The notes: generated from the letters alone by a model not told the origin. A stretch of DNA of 64,000 nt from Ruminococcaceae bacterium UBA6413 (GCA_002437415.1 DJPL01000035.1:33777-97776), one strand, 5' to 3'; numbered from the stretch's first letter, positions 7,932 to 17,153 are shown. Numbers and translations are program-made.

Positions 7932-8966
7932 TTATATTTCAGCGAAGTACTTGATTGTTCTTACCATCTGTGATGTGTAAGAGTTCTCGTTGTCATACCA
8001 TGAAACAACCTGAACCTCGTACAGATCATCAGCGATCTTAGCTACCATTGTCTGTGTAGCATCGAAGAGTGAACCGTATCTCATACCGATAACATCAGAT
8101 GAAACGATAGCATCTTCATTGTAACCGAAAGACTCAGAAGCAGCAGCCTTCATAGCAGCGTTGATGCCTTCCTTAGTTACGTCTGAACCCTTAACAACAG
8201 CTGTAAGGATCGTTGTAGAACCTGTGGGAACAGGAACTCTCTGTGCAGAACCGATGAGCTTACCGTTCAGCTCAGGGATAACAAGACCGATAGCCTTAGC
8301 AGCACCTGTTGAGTTAGGAACGATGTTAGCAGCACCTGCTCTTGCTCTTCTGAGGTCGCCCTTTCTGTGGGGACCGTCGAGGATCATCTGGTCGCCTGTG
8401 TAAGCGTGGATTGTGCTCATGATACCGCTCTGGATAGGAGCATAATCGTTAAGAGCCTTAGCCATAGGAGCGAGGCAGTTTGTTGTGCAAGATGCAGCAG
8501 AGATGATCTTGTCATCAGCTGTAAGTGTCTTTTCGTTTACGCTGTAAACGATTGTGGGCAGATCGTTACCTGCGGGAGCTGAAATAACAACCTTCTTAGC
8601 ACCTGCATCAATGTGAGCCTGTGACTTTTCCTTTGAGCAGTAGAAACCTGTGCATTCGAGAACTACGTCAACACCGATTTCACCCCAAGGAAGCTCATTA
8701 GCCTTAGCCATAGCATAGATCTTAAGTGTCTTGCCGTCAACTGTGATTGTGCCTGCTTCGTCATCAGCAGTAACTGTGTGAAGGTTCTCACCTATCTTAC
8801 CACAGTAACCGCCCTGTGCTGTATCATACTTTAAAAGCTGAGCGAGCATTGAGGGCTTTGTAAGGTCGTTGATTGCAACTACCTCATAACCTTCTGCGCC
8901 GAACATCTGTCTGAAAGCAAGACGTCCGATACGGCCGAAACCGTTAATAGCAACTTTAACTGACAT
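7932..8966 (-). CDS. gap: glyceraldehyde-3-phosphate dehydrogenase, type I
   Basis: 344 residues from the ATG at 8966 (GGAGG seven bases upstream; an upstream in-frame extension has no ribosome site). VKVAINGFGRIGRLAF starts the Rossmann domain, SAASCTTNCLAP carries the catalytic cysteine, and the C-terminal SWYDNENSYTSQMV is typical. It oxidises glyceraldehyde-3-phosphate to 1,3-bisphosphoglycerate in glycolysis; the glycolytic NAD form is likely. It is monocistronic with a strong promoter (9038-9066), leader hairpin and terminator, suggesting high expression. Confidence 0.97.
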   Translation of the reverse strand: MSVKVAINGFGRIGRLAFRQMFGAEGYEVVAINDLTKPSMLAQLLKYDTAQGGYCGKIGENLHTVTADDEAGTITVDGKTLKIYAMAKANELPWGEIGVDVVLECTGFYCSKEKSQAHIDAGAKKVVISAPAGNDLPTIVYSVNEKTLTADDKIISAASCTTNCLAPMAKALNDYAPIQSGIMSTIHAYTGDQMILDGPHRKGDLRRARAGAANIVPNSTGAAKAIGLVIPELNGKLIGSAQRVPVPTGSTTILTAVVKGSDVTKEGINAAMKAAASESFGYNEDAIVSSDVIGMRYGSLFDATQTMVAKIADDLYEVQVVSWYDNENSYTSQMVRTIKYFAEI

Positions 8967-9003
8967 TGGAATATTCCTCCTAAAAATTTTGTGAATTTTT
9001 CGC

Positions 9004-9018
9004 AGGCGCAAAGCGCCT
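9004..9018 (-). other. hairpin in gap leader
   Basis: AGGCGC AAA GCGCCT is a perfect six-pair stem between the gap promoter and its ribosome site. It may stabilise the mRNA or be a minor control element; function unknown. Confidence 0.4.
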
Positions 9019-9037
9019 ACTAAATTTCTACTATTCT

Positions 9038-9066
9038 ATTATACAAAATTTTTCTTGCATTATCAA
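9038..9066 (-). promoter_or_regulatory. sigma-A-type promoter of gap
   Basis: Minus strand TTGATA, 17-nt spacer, TATAAT, about 70 nt upstream of the gap ATG. Confidence 0.7.
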
Positions 9067-9151
9067 GTGGTTTGATAATTTTTTATCAAAAAAACAAAGT
9101 GAATTATTCCCGACTTTTAAAATAGTTATTTGTGCAATATACACAAAACGC

Positions 9152-9180
9152 TTGAATTGTGTAAGTTTTTCTGTTATTAT
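9152..9180 (+). promoter_or_regulatory. promoter for the HAD-fusion gene
   Basis: Plus strand TTGAAT, 17-nt spacer, TATTAT. The transcript would run through the repeat element at 9192-9400 before reaching the start at 9427. Confidence 0.45.
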
Positions 9181-9191
9181 AGATATATAAA

Positions 9192-9400
9192 CAGCTTGTA
9201 GAAAAAGTCTTTTTTTGAGAAATATGCACATTCTCAATTCCTAACCCAAAACCCCTTTCCCCGGAAAGGAGCTGAGTGTGGGGCTGCCGCCCTCACCAAG
9301 CAAGGATGCTTGCAGTTAGTCGCACACAGTCGCTGCACGATGCAGCGACACCAACGACTGACAAACTGCATTGGGGCTACGCCCCAAACCCCGCTGAGAT
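9192..9400. repeat. dispersed intergenic repeat, copy A
   Basis: Begins with CAGCTTGTAGAAAAAGTCT (9192-9210), identical to the reverse complement of 37458-37476 in copy B. Both copies then carry a CCCAAA(A)CCCCTT(T)CCCC run (9245-9269 here). This copy also has perfect hairpins GTCGCTGCA CGA TGCAGCGAC (9330-9350) and TTGGGGC TAC GCCCCAA (9371-9387). It encodes no convincing protein and looks like a MITE- or REP-type element. Confidence 0.6.
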
Positions 9401-9426
9401 ATATAAAACGTAATTGGAGAGATGAA

Positions 9427-10992
9427 ATGAAACTGTACCTTACCGACCTTGACGGAACGCTTCTTGACCATAAAGCCGAAATCGGACGAATGACAGAAGC
9501 TGTGATGAATATGCTTATCGACAACGACATTGCAGTAAGCTATGCTACAGCTCGCTCTGTTCATTCTGCAGAGCCGAAGGTAAGCTGTATAAATTTCAGA
9601 CTGCCTGTAATCACACACAACGGCGCATTTATCATTGACCCGATCACAAAAGAACGCTTGGTAACTCACTTTTTCAGCAAGCAATCAAAAGCGTTCCTGA
9701 AAGACTTTTTCCGTGAACATAAAGAGTCGGTACTTGTCTATTCGGTCATTGATAATTATGAACGCGTCAGCTATCTTGAAGAAAGGCTTAACAAAGGCAC
9801 GGTGCGCTATCTTAAGGACAGAGCCGGAGATAAGCGTATGTACTGTGCCAAGGACTATGATGAGCTTTTTGAGGGCGATATTTATTATATAACTTTAATC
9901 GAGCCGATAACCTCCCCCGAGGAGCTTGACAGCTGTTTTTATAACAAAAACGGATTTTCAAGAAATTATCAACCGGATACATACGATACCAGCGAATACT
10001 GGTATGAGATATACCGTGACGATGTATCAAAAGCAAACGCCGCACTGAAACTTAAAGAAATGCTCGGTGCAGACGAACTTATAGTGTTCGGTGACAATAC
10101 AAACGATATCTCTATGTTTTCGGTAGCCGACAGATGCTATGCCGTATCAAACGCTACCGAACAGCTGAAAGAGCTTGCAACAGGCGTTATCCGCTCAAAC
10201 GAACAAAGCGGCGTGCCTGTGTTCATCCAAAACGACAACTGCACAGTATGGCAGTATAATAAACAACCGTTACACGTTGCCCCCGACAACGCGCGTTTCA
10301 GTGCCTGCACCGCTACAGCCGACAGTGGCGACGGTGTCGGGATACTCAACGAAAAGCAGATACACGCAACGCTTAAAAGCTATTTTGCTTCTTCCCTGTT
10401 TGACAAGGAAATAAAGATAGGAAACTACTTTGCCGACCTTGTCACCGAGAACGGCATATTTGAGATACAAACGGCAAACTTCAAATACTTAGTACCCAAG
10501 CTCAATACTTTTCTTAAAGCTTCTCACGTCACAGTAGTATACCCATATCATAAAAAGAGCCGCCTTAATTACATTGACAAAGCCACCGGGAAAATTCTTA
10601 AAAGCGGAAGAACCGTCACCGCAAGCGATATGACCGATTTCTTTATCGAACTTTACAGAATAAAACAGTACCTCAGCGATCCTAACCTTACGATCTGCAT
10701 TGCAGATATTGCGGTAGAAAACCTGAGATACTGTGCTAAAGATATGAAACGCAGAAAGTCGGACAGAAAGGTTACCGTTCCGACTTCTCTGCTACAGCTT
10801 ACTTATTTGGAGGACAGCAACAGCTACAGATGCTTTATCCCCGAGGGCTTACCCGAAACGTTTACTCTCAAAGAATTCAGAAAGTGTATGCGTTCGGGCG
10901 ACGCCTCAATAGCGATAAGGATACTGCTGTATGTCGGTGTAATTGACTATGCCGGTAAGCGCGGCAACGAATACCTCTACAGGATCACATAA
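9427..10992 (+). CDS. Cof-type HAD hydrolase fused to a nuclease-like EIQT domain
   Basis: 521 residues from the ATG at 9427 (TTGGAGAG upstream; an earlier in-frame ATG at 9310 lies in the repeat). Residues 1-~275 are a Cof/YidA-type HAD phosphatase: DLDGT (7-11), Thr41, Lys202 and GDNTND (222-227) are the four motifs. From about 306 a second domain begins (LNEKQIHATLKSYF), with ADLVTENGIFEIQT and VTVVYPY, resembling a widespread clostridial family (I recall it as DUF8091) with a PD-(D/E)XK-like D...E-x-Q core and a C-terminal winged-helix-like part. The substrate is unknown. Its stop is 2 nt from the convergent ABC gene. Confidence 0.75.
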   Translation: MKLYLTDLDGTLLDHKAEIGRMTEAVMNMLIDNDIAVSYATARSVHSAEPKVSCINFRLPVITHNGAFIIDPITKERLVTHFFSKQSKAFLKDFFREHKESVLVYSVIDNYERVSYLEERLNKGTVRYLKDRAGDKRMYCAKDYDELFEGDIYYITLIEPITSPEELDSCFYNKNGFSRNYQPDTYDTSEYWYEIYRDDVSKANAALKLKEMLGADELIVFGDNTNDISMFSVADRCYAVSNATEQLKELATGVIRSNEQSGVPVFIQNDNCTVWQYNKQPLHVAPDNARFSACTATADSGDGVGILNEKQIHATLKSYFASSLFDKEIKIGNYFADLVTENGIFEIQTANFKYLVPKLNTFLKASHVTVVYPYHKKSRLNYIDKATGKILKSGRTVTASDMTDFFIELYRIKQYLSDPNLTICIADIAVENLRYCAKDMKRRKSDRKVTVPTSLLQLTYLEDSNSYRCFIPEGLPETFTLKEFRKCMRSGDASIAIRILLYVGVIDYAGKRGNEYLYRIT

Positions 10993-10994
10993 TA

Positions 10995-12809
10995 TTACGA
11001 AGCATTCTCTACATAATACTGCGCCTGAGCATTGTACATTTCGGAATAAATACCGTTGTTGATTTTCACAAGCTCATCGTGTGTGCCGTATTCCTTTATC
11101 GTATCATCGGCAAATACGGCTATTTTATCGCAGAATTTACAGCTTGACAGTCTGTGTGATATGTAGATAGCGGTCTTGCCGCCTACAAGCTCGTTGAAGT
11201 GCTTATATATCTCATATTCGGCTACAGGGTCAAGTGCCGCTGTAGGCTCATCAAGTATTACTATCGGGCTGTCACGGTAAAGAGCGCGACAGATTGCAGT
11301 CTTTTGCTGCTGACCGCCCGAAAGCTCCGTGCCGTTTTCATCATAGCTTTTGAATATCGTTGTATCAAACTTGTTTTCAAGCTTCATTGCGTCTTCATAT
11401 AAGCCTGACATTTTAAGCGTTCTGATAAGCTTTTCCTCGTCTTCCTGCTCGTCAAGTATGATATTCTCCTTAAGGCTGAAAGCAAACAGCTCAAAATCCT
11501 GGAATACCACCGAGAACAGCTTTCTGTACTCACTGTCTGAGTAGTCCTTTATATTGATATTATCGATCAGTATCTCACCGTCGCTGACATCATACATACG
11601 GCAAAGCAGTTTTATAAACGTTGTCTTTCCTGCGCCGTTAAGTCCGACTACAGACAGATGCTCGCCCTGCTCTATTGTAATATTGATATTTCTGAGAACA
11701 TATTTTTCACTTCTCGGATACTTGAAGCTTACGTTTCTGAACTCAATAACGTGTTCGCCGTCCGAAACAGGCTTATCACCCTTTGTCATTCTGTCGGAAA
11801 TTGCATCAAATTTCAGATATTCGTATGCGTAATCGCAAGCCTTTATTGTTTCCGCAATGCCCGATACGATCGAATACAGCCCCCAGTAAAGCGTTGATGC
11901 GGATGAAACACACATCGTAAAATCACCGAGTGTGATCGCTCCCATCAGTGCCTTAAAACCTAAGTAGAAATATGAAAGCCCGTCACGCAGTCCGTTTGTC
12001 AGATTGGACAATTGCATATATTTCCGCTGAGCCTTGTACTGTTCTCTGAATGTATCAACAGTTTCATTGCTGTAGTAATCCGCTTTATCGCACATCATAT
12101 CCTTACTGTCAAACAGTCTGACTTCCTTGCCGTTTGATGGAGCGGACAGCTGATAGAAGAAATATCCGAAAAGACGGTTGATTTTCGACAGCTTCTTGAA
12201 ATATTCCACATCAAGCTCGTTGCTCTTATTAGTAAATATCATGATAAGAACAAGCGATATGATCTGTATCGGCAGAAGGAGCGGACAGGTAACGGCGATT
12301 ATCGTTATGATACCCAGCACTTTTACACAGTTTGAAACGACGTTAAAGAAAATGTTGAGTATTCCCACTACTCCGCCGCTGTACCATGACATACCCTCTT
12401 TTGCCTTGTTCATCTGATCGAGTGTATCCGGGTCTTCGGTATGCTCAAAATCCATCTTCATAACTTTTTCGGACAGGCTTACTTCAAAATACTCGTTGAA
12501 CCACTCGGAATAAATATTCTTTATCTCGTTTACAAGATAGTTGATAAGCGCCGCAAGTAAGGTCACGCCGACTATAAGCGCAATGCAGAATATCGCAGTA
12601 GGTATATGCTCCTCAGCTTTACCGCCGCCGATTATTGCGGCGATCTCATCTACAAGGTATTTGGACGAGATGATATTAACCATTGCCTGCGTAAATGAAA
12701 CTACGATCTGCAAAGCATAAGCAATAAAAAGCTGAGGTTTATTCTTAACTGCCGTTTTCAGCATAAATTTAAGCGTCGGTAAGGTCTTTTTCTCTTTTGT
12801 TTTACGCAT
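10995..12809 (-). CDS. ABC exporter half-transporter, second subunit
   Basis: 604 residues: a six-helix exporter membrane domain (about 1-330) fused to an ATPase domain (about 350-604) with Walker A GLNGAGKTT, signature LSGGQQQK, Walker B IVILDEPTAALD and H-loop ISHRLSS. All catalytic residues look intact. It overlaps the preceding ABC gene by 8 nt and that protein is clearly related, so the two probably form a heterodimer that exports a lipid, peptide or drug. The XRE regulator heads the operon. Substrate not predictable. Confidence 0.9.
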   Translation of the reverse strand: MRKTKEKKTLPTLKFMLKTAVKNKPQLFIAYALQIVVSFTQAMVNIISSKYLVDEIAAIIGGGKAEEHIPTAIFCIALIVGVTLLAALINYLVNEIKNIYSEWFNEYFEVSLSEKVMKMDFEHTEDPDTLDQMNKAKEGMSWYSGGVVGILNIFFNVVSNCVKVLGIITIIAVTCPLLLPIQIISLVLIMIFTNKSNELDVEYFKKLSKINRLFGYFFYQLSAPSNGKEVRLFDSKDMMCDKADYYSNETVDTFREQYKAQRKYMQLSNLTNGLRDGLSYFYLGFKALMGAITLGDFTMCVSSASTLYWGLYSIVSGIAETIKACDYAYEYLKFDAISDRMTKGDKPVSDGEHVIEFRNVSFKYPRSEKYVLRNINITIEQGEHLSVVGLNGAGKTTFIKLLCRMYDVSDGEILIDNINIKDYSDSEYRKLFSVVFQDFELFAFSLKENIILDEQEDEEKLIRTLKMSGLYEDAMKLENKFDTTIFKSYDENGTELSGGQQQKTAICRALYRDSPIVILDEPTAALDPVAEYEIYKHFNELVGGKTAIYISHRLSSCKFCDKIAVFADDTIKEYGTHDELVKINNGIYSEMYNAQAQYYVENAS

Positions 12810-14658
12810 TTACAGCCACCTCGCTTTCATTGTTGTCAATATAATACTGAGCCTGGACATTGAACATATTTGCATATTCTCCGCCCTTGTCCATAAGCTC
12901 GCTGTGAGTTCCGTACTCGACTATACCGCCGTCCTTGAACATTGCGACCTTGTCGCAGAACTGGGTAGAACTTAACCTGTGGCTGATATAAACCGCAGTC
13001 TTGTTTCCGATAAGCTTGTCAAAATCACCGTACAGCTTACTTTCCGCAAGTGCGTCAAGCGCCGCCGTAGGCTCGTCAAGAACTACTACAGGCGCATTTT
13101 TATACAATGCTCTTGCAAGTGCCAGCTTCTGCTTTTCGCCGCCCGACAGGTCAACACCGTCATCGTAAACGACCTTGAGTATCTCGGTATCCATACCTTT
13201 TTCAAGCTCTGAGAGCTTATTTTCAAGTCCCGAATCAATAACGCATTGCTTAGCCTTTTCCTTATCGGATATTTCGGGATTGCTCATTGAAACGTTCATA
13301 TGCAGAGGGAATGCGAACAGCTCGACCTCCTGAAAAGCAGGTGAGAAAATCTTATAATAGCTATGCTTGTTGTACTGCTTTATATTTACGCCGTTCAGCA
13401 GTATCTCACCCTCTGTCACCTCATAGAGCCTTAACAGCAGCTTTATAAAGGTGGATTTTCCCGCACCGTTAAGTCCGACCACCGCAAGCCGTTCGCCTGC
13501 GTTAAGAGTGATATTGACGTTTTTCAGCGCATATTTTTCAGCCTTGGGATATTTGAACGAAACATTGCGGAATGTAAATTCATAGCTGTCACAATGCGGA
13601 ACATCAATTCCTTTGTCGTCCTTATCTCCGCAGTCTGCGTCCATAAAACTGCGGAAATCGTCATATTCCCTGCTTCTTGCAAGTATATCCGATATAGCGG
13701 TAAGAAGCTGATTTGTATAATCAAAGAATGTCATTGACGATGCAAGATACAAAGTGAAATTACCTATCGTCATACTACCGTTTACAACGCTATACAGGAG
13801 CCATATGTAAACTGCCGTCTGCACTCCTGCCCAGAGTAAGGCGTTTACTGTAGCCGACACCGCCCATATCTTTGAATTTTTCTTCTGAGCCGCATAACGT
13901 TCTTTGTTCAGTGCTCTGAACTTTTCGGTAAGCCAGTCTGCTATTCCGAACATTCTTATATCCTTAGCCGCCTCAAAGTCGCTTGTTGTATAAGAAAGAT
14001 AATTGTGTCTGCGCCACCACGGAGCTAAGGGATCCCACACCTTTTTCTTACAGTAAGCATTTGTCTTATTGGTGACAACAAATTGCAGTACCGAGCAGGC
14101 AAGTATTGCAAGAACAATAAAAATATTCATTGTACCGAGAATAGCGATACCTACTGCGATTATCGGTATGAGCGTGAGAAAACGTACTATACATCTCATC
14201 ATACCCTCTACGCCTTCATTGTTGCTGTTGAGGGCATTTCCCGCTTTCTGATAGCAGTCCATGAAGTCCTTATCTTCAAGATAACCGTAATCTACCGACA
14301 TTATCTTGCGGTTCTTAAGACTCATCTGTCTGAATCTCGCACCGATATAAATGTGAAAGAACGAGTTTCCGTAATAGCTCAGCATAGTGGAAATTATCTG
14401 AATTACGGTAAATCCGCCCATAAGCAGTGCAAGCGACGCTACACTCTGACCTGTAGTTATCATATCGATAACGAATTTCGATATAAATGACCACAGATAC
14501 TGGATTATCGGCGCACATATTATGCTGATTATTATAATTGGTACGAACTTGTGAGAATAAGCAAACATTGATTTTAAGGCATGAATACCGTTGCTGAAAA
14601 CGCCGTATTCCTTATGATAAGGATTGGTGTTCTTCTCTTTCTCTTTATTTTTCTTCAT
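12802..14658 (-). CDS. ABC exporter half-transporter, first subunit
   Basis: 618 residues, same layout as its downstream partner: six membrane helices (about 30-340), then an ATPase domain with Walker A GLNGAGKST, signature LSGGEKQK, Walker B VVVLDEPTAALD and ISHRLSS. GGGAGAG lies just before the ATG. The start overlaps the end of the XRE regulator by 14 nt, so the three genes form one operon. Heterodimeric exporters of this type often give drug, bile or antimicrobial peptide tolerance; here that is inference. Confidence 0.9.
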   Translation of the reverse strand: MKKNKEKEKNTNPYHKEYGVFSNGIHALKSMFAYSHKFVPIIIISIICAPIIQYLWSFISKFVIDMITTGQSVASLALLMGGFTVIQIISTMLSYYGNSFFHIYIGARFRQMSLKNRKIMSVDYGYLEDKDFMDCYQKAGNALNSNNEGVEGMMRCIVRFLTLIPIIAVGIAILGTMNIFIVLAILACSVLQFVVTNKTNAYCKKKVWDPLAPWWRRHNYLSYTTSDFEAAKDIRMFGIADWLTEKFRALNKERYAAQKKNSKIWAVSATVNALLWAGVQTAVYIWLLYSVVNGSMTIGNFTLYLASSMTFFDYTNQLLTAISDILARSREYDDFRSFMDADCGDKDDKGIDVPHCDSYEFTFRNVSFKYPKAEKYALKNVNITLNAGERLAVVGLNGAGKSTFIKLLLRLYEVTEGEILLNGVNIKQYNKHSYYKIFSPAFQEVELFAFPLHMNVSMSNPEISDKEKAKQCVIDSGLENKLSELEKGMDTEILKVVYDDGVDLSGGEKQKLALARALYKNAPVVVLDEPTAALDALAESKLYGDFDKLIGNKTAVYISHRLSSTQFCDKVAMFKDGGIVEYGTHSELMDKGGEYANMFNVQAQYYIDNNESEVAVNA

Positions 14659-15553
14659 TTTTCTCTCCCATTTTTATAAAGCTCATATCCTTTCGGTCAA
14701 AGAAAGGATAATCACGGTTGTTTACGCTTGTCTGATAACCATGCGGCTGATTGAGTACGGCAAACGCACCTGTCAGCAAAATAAGCATTTCCGGTAAGTA
14801 GTTTCTTACTCCATAGACTTTTTCTTTATCATTGTCGGCGCAAAGCACGCTTATTTCGATTATCTCTTTGTTTGAGCCGTTGATGCTCAAAAGATACTGA
14901 AGCGCTTTTTCTATCTTTTCTTTCGAATAACCGAGATGAGTTGCTATGGTTGAAGCACTGGCTACCTCGCCGTTATCAAGAGAAAGAAGATACATTACCA
15001 CCTTTAAATTCATCTTATCACCCAAGAAGGCAAACAGCTCCGACAGCTTATCAATATCCGAAAACTGTTTTGCAAAGCTCTCCGGCTGCTCTATATAGGT
15101 GAAATAACGAAAATCCTCATTAAGCCGCATATACGTAAAACCTGTATTGCAAGTGCACTCGGAAACGAACGAGCCTTTTGAATCTTTGAAATCGGGAACA
15201 TCGTAATAATAACGGCATTCACGCCACGCAGTCAACTGCATAGCCCAGATTATGTTACGGTAATTTCTCAGCCACTCGGCACAGGAATCATGATTGCTGT
15301 CGGCTATAGCCTGCATATGATTCACTACCTGTTGTTCAAACGAGCATTTTTCTTCTCCTCTGCCGTACAGATTATCGATCGATACATTGAAGATGTCCGC
15401 TATCTTCGGCAGTAAATCACCGTCGGGATAGCTCCCGTTTTCCCACTTTGATACTGCCTGAGCAGTAACACCCAGCTTAGCGGCAAGCTGTTCCTGCGTA
15501 ATGCCGCTTTGCTTTCTGAGCTTCTGTAACTGCTTTGAAAAAATTGTTTCCAT
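14645..15553 (-). CDS. XRE-family transcriptional regulator of the ABC exporter operon
   Basis: 302 residues. The N-terminus is a Cro/CI helix-turn-helix (about 7-62: EQLAAKLGVTAQAVSKWENG, then a short linker). The middle (about 75-165) has no family I recognise and is rich in Trp, Tyr and Cys. The C-terminal part (about 170-265) reads like an ArsR/MarR-type winged helix (ASTIATHLGYSKEKIEKALQYLLS). Two DNA-binding units flanking a possible sensor suggest ligand-dependent control of the exporter. GGGGGAA precedes the ATG. Confidence 0.8.
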   Translation of the reverse strand: METIFSKQLQKLRKQSGITQEQLAAKLGVTAQAVSKWENGSYPDGDLLPKIADIFNVSIDNLYGRGEEKCSFEQQVVNHMQAIADSNHDSCAEWLRNYRNIIWAMQLTAWRECRYYYDVPDFKDSKGSFVSECTCNTGFTYMRLNEDFRYFTYIEQPESFAKQFSDIDKLSELFAFLGDKMNLKVVMYLLSLDNGEVASASTIATHLGYSKEKIEKALQYLLSINGSNKEIIEISVLCADNDKEKVYGVRNYLPEMLILLTGAFAVLNQPHGYQTSVNNRDYPFFDRKDMSFIKMGEKNEEK

Positions 15554-15681
15554 ATCAATTCCCCCTTGTTTGTACTAAGTTTAACACAAATATCAGTTGT
15601 ATGCAACATATATTTAACTCCAAAATTCAAATTTCAGTTTATAAAATTCTCCAATTCAACCAAACAAAGAAAAAGGCATAG

Positions 15682-15717
15682 AAAAAAGCGGCAAAGCGAG
15701 TTGCTCTGCCGCCGTTT
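15682..15717 (-). terminator. intrinsic terminator after the ppa-maf operon
   Basis: Minus strand CGGCGGCAGAGC and GCTTTGCCGC pair over a short loop and are followed by TTTTTTC, just past the stop of the 87-residue gene. Confidence 0.8.
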
Positions 15718-15731
15718 GAGTTTTATAATTA

Positions 15732-15995
15732 TCAGAAAGCAAAATAATCCGGTGTAGAATCGCCCGTAACAGGAGCAAAACCAACGATCGGTCCGATCTC
15801 ATCAGGACCGTCAGCCTCAAATACAGTACCGAATTTGTCATTCGTTGCAATGTCGAAAAATTTTCCTACTGCGCCTTCCTTAATAACAGAGCCGTTTGAA
15901 AGATATATCTTTCCGTCAACGGTCTTGACTTCTTTGAGTACTTCTCCGTCATACTCCGTGATATCCTTTGTAAATGCGTTGTTCAAAAATAACAT
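15732..15995 (-). CDS. small protein of unknown function, ppa-maf operon
   Basis: 87 residues from the ATG at 15995, with GAAAGGACG upstream; an in-frame GTG at 16013 has no ribosome site. The sequence (LSNGSVIKEGAVGKFFDIA and a Pro/Gly-rich end DSTPDYFAF) looks like a small beta-rich soluble protein with no signal peptide, membrane helix or cysteine. I do not recognise the family. It lies 31 nt after maf and ends in a terminator, so it is the last gene of the ppa-maf operon. Confidence 0.65.
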   Translation of the reverse strand: MLFLNNAFTKDITEYDGEVLKEVKTVDGKIYLSNGSVIKEGAVGKFFDIATNDKFGTVFEADGPDEIGPIVGFAPVTGDSTPDYFAF

Positions 15996-16026
15996 ACCTT
16001 TGCGTCCTTTCACTATAGATTATTTT

Positions 16027-16572
16027 TTAAACAGATTTCAGCTCTCTTGCAAGCCGTGCCACAGGCAACCCGACAACATTGTAAAAATCGCCGTTTATGC
16101 GTTTTACAAACATAGCACCCTTTTCCTGAATGCCATAAGCGCCTGCCTTATCCATAGGTTCGCCGCTTGCAATATACTGCCAAATCTCATCATCGCCGAG
16201 CGGATAAAACTCCACCTCGGTCTTTTCATAAAAATGTATATGCTTATCGGGAGAAATTACGCATACTCCCGTAAGTACCGAATGCGTCTTTCCTGACAGC
16301 TTCTTCAGCATATCAAATGCATCCTGCTCATTTTTGGGTTTGCCCATGATCTCATTATCAAGAGCAACGACCGTATCAGCACCGATAACCGTATCGTCCG
16401 GATATTTTTCGGCTATCTCCTGTGCCTTCTGCCGTGACAGCATAAGCACTGCATCGCACGGTAAAGTACCGTCGGGTATATTCTCTTCACCTGTTGCGGG
16501 AACTGATTTAAAATCAAAGCCTGCCAAGGTCATAAGCTCAATTCTGCGTGGAGATTTACTTGCCAGGATCAT
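16027..16572 (-). CDS. maf: Maf-family nucleoside triphosphate pyrophosphatase
   Basis: 181 residues from the ATG at 16572 (MILASKSPRRIEL, the canonical Maf start with the S-P-R-R phosphate site). ADTVVALDNEIMGKPKN near 65-80 and the GAYGIQEKGAMFV motif near 140 are also typical. Maf proteins hydrolyse dTTP/UTP or modified nucleotides to monophosphates, cleansing the pool, and may touch septum formation. The start overlaps the ppa end by 17 nt, so the pair is co-translated; its pyrophosphate product is the substrate of Ppa. Confidence 0.94.
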   Translation of the reverse strand: MILASKSPRRIELMTLAGFDFKSVPATGEENIPDGTLPCDAVLMLSRQKAQEIAEKYPDDTVIGADTVVALDNEIMGKPKNEQDAFDMLKKLSGKTHSVLTGVCVISPDKHIHFYEKTEVEFYPLGDDEIWQYIASGEPMDKAGAYGIQEKGAMFVKRINGDFYNVVGLPVARLARELKSV

Positions 16573-17113
16573 CGTTATTGTACTTTTCCCCGTAAACCTC
16601 ATCGTAATTTGCGATACATTCCTTGATTATCTCAACTGCCGCCTTGTGTCCCATTACCTCATTTACGGCTGTTTCCTTGCCCTCAAGCTGTTTATAGACC
16701 TTGAAGAAGTGGAGCATTTCGTCAAAGATGTGCGAGGGCAAGCCCTCAATGCTTCTGTAGGAATTGTAATTGGGGTCTTCAAAAGGAATTGCTATGATTT
16801 TCTGATCCATCTTGCCGTTATCTATCATATTGATAACGCCAATAGGATAGCACTGAACAAGCACCAGCGGAACGAGAGGCTCGTTGCACAGAACAAGCAC
16901 ATCAAGCGGGTCGCCGTCATCTGCAAGTGTCTTCGGAATAAATCCGTAGTTTGCGGGATAGTGTGTTGATGTGTACAGTATTCTGTCAAGGATAAGCACG
17001 CCTGTCTTCTTGTCAAGCTCGTACTTTGATTTACTTCCCTTTGATATTTCAATAACGGCTAAAAAGTCGTTCGGGGTCACTCTTTCTTTGTCAATATCAT
17101 GCCAGATGTTCAT
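16556..17113 (-). CDS. ppa: inorganic pyrophosphatase, family I
   Basis: 185 residues from the ATG at 17113, preceded by GGGAAAGG. Family I features are clear: EISKGSKSKYELDK near 20-35, DRILYTSTHYPANYGFIPKTL near 42-62 and the metal-binding DDGDPLDVLVL near 65-75. The enzyme hydrolyses PPi to phosphate in the cytoplasm and pulls biosynthetic reactions forward. Heads ppa-maf-unknown, with its own promoter at 17154-17182. Confidence 0.96.
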   Translation of the reverse strand: MNIWHDIDKERVTPNDFLAVIEISKGSKSKYELDKKTGVLILDRILYTSTHYPANYGFIPKTLADDGDPLDVLVLCNEPLVPLVLVQCYPIGVINMIDNGKMDQKIIAIPFEDPNYNSYRSIEGLPSHIFDEMLHFFKVYKQLEGKETAVNEVMGHKAAVEIIKECIANYDEVYGEKYNNDDPGK

Positions 17114-17153
17114 AAGTTTAACCTTTCCCAGCGTAAACGCTATTATCATTTTA

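Noticed and set aside
9031..9237. Open frame of 68 residues on the minus strand
   Set aside because: It overlaps the gap promoter and the start of the repeat, has no ribosome site and is low-complexity hydrophobic sequence.
9310..9426. Longer N-terminus for the HAD fusion
   Set aside because: The added residues come from the repeat element and the good ribosome site is at 9427, directly before the HAD domain.
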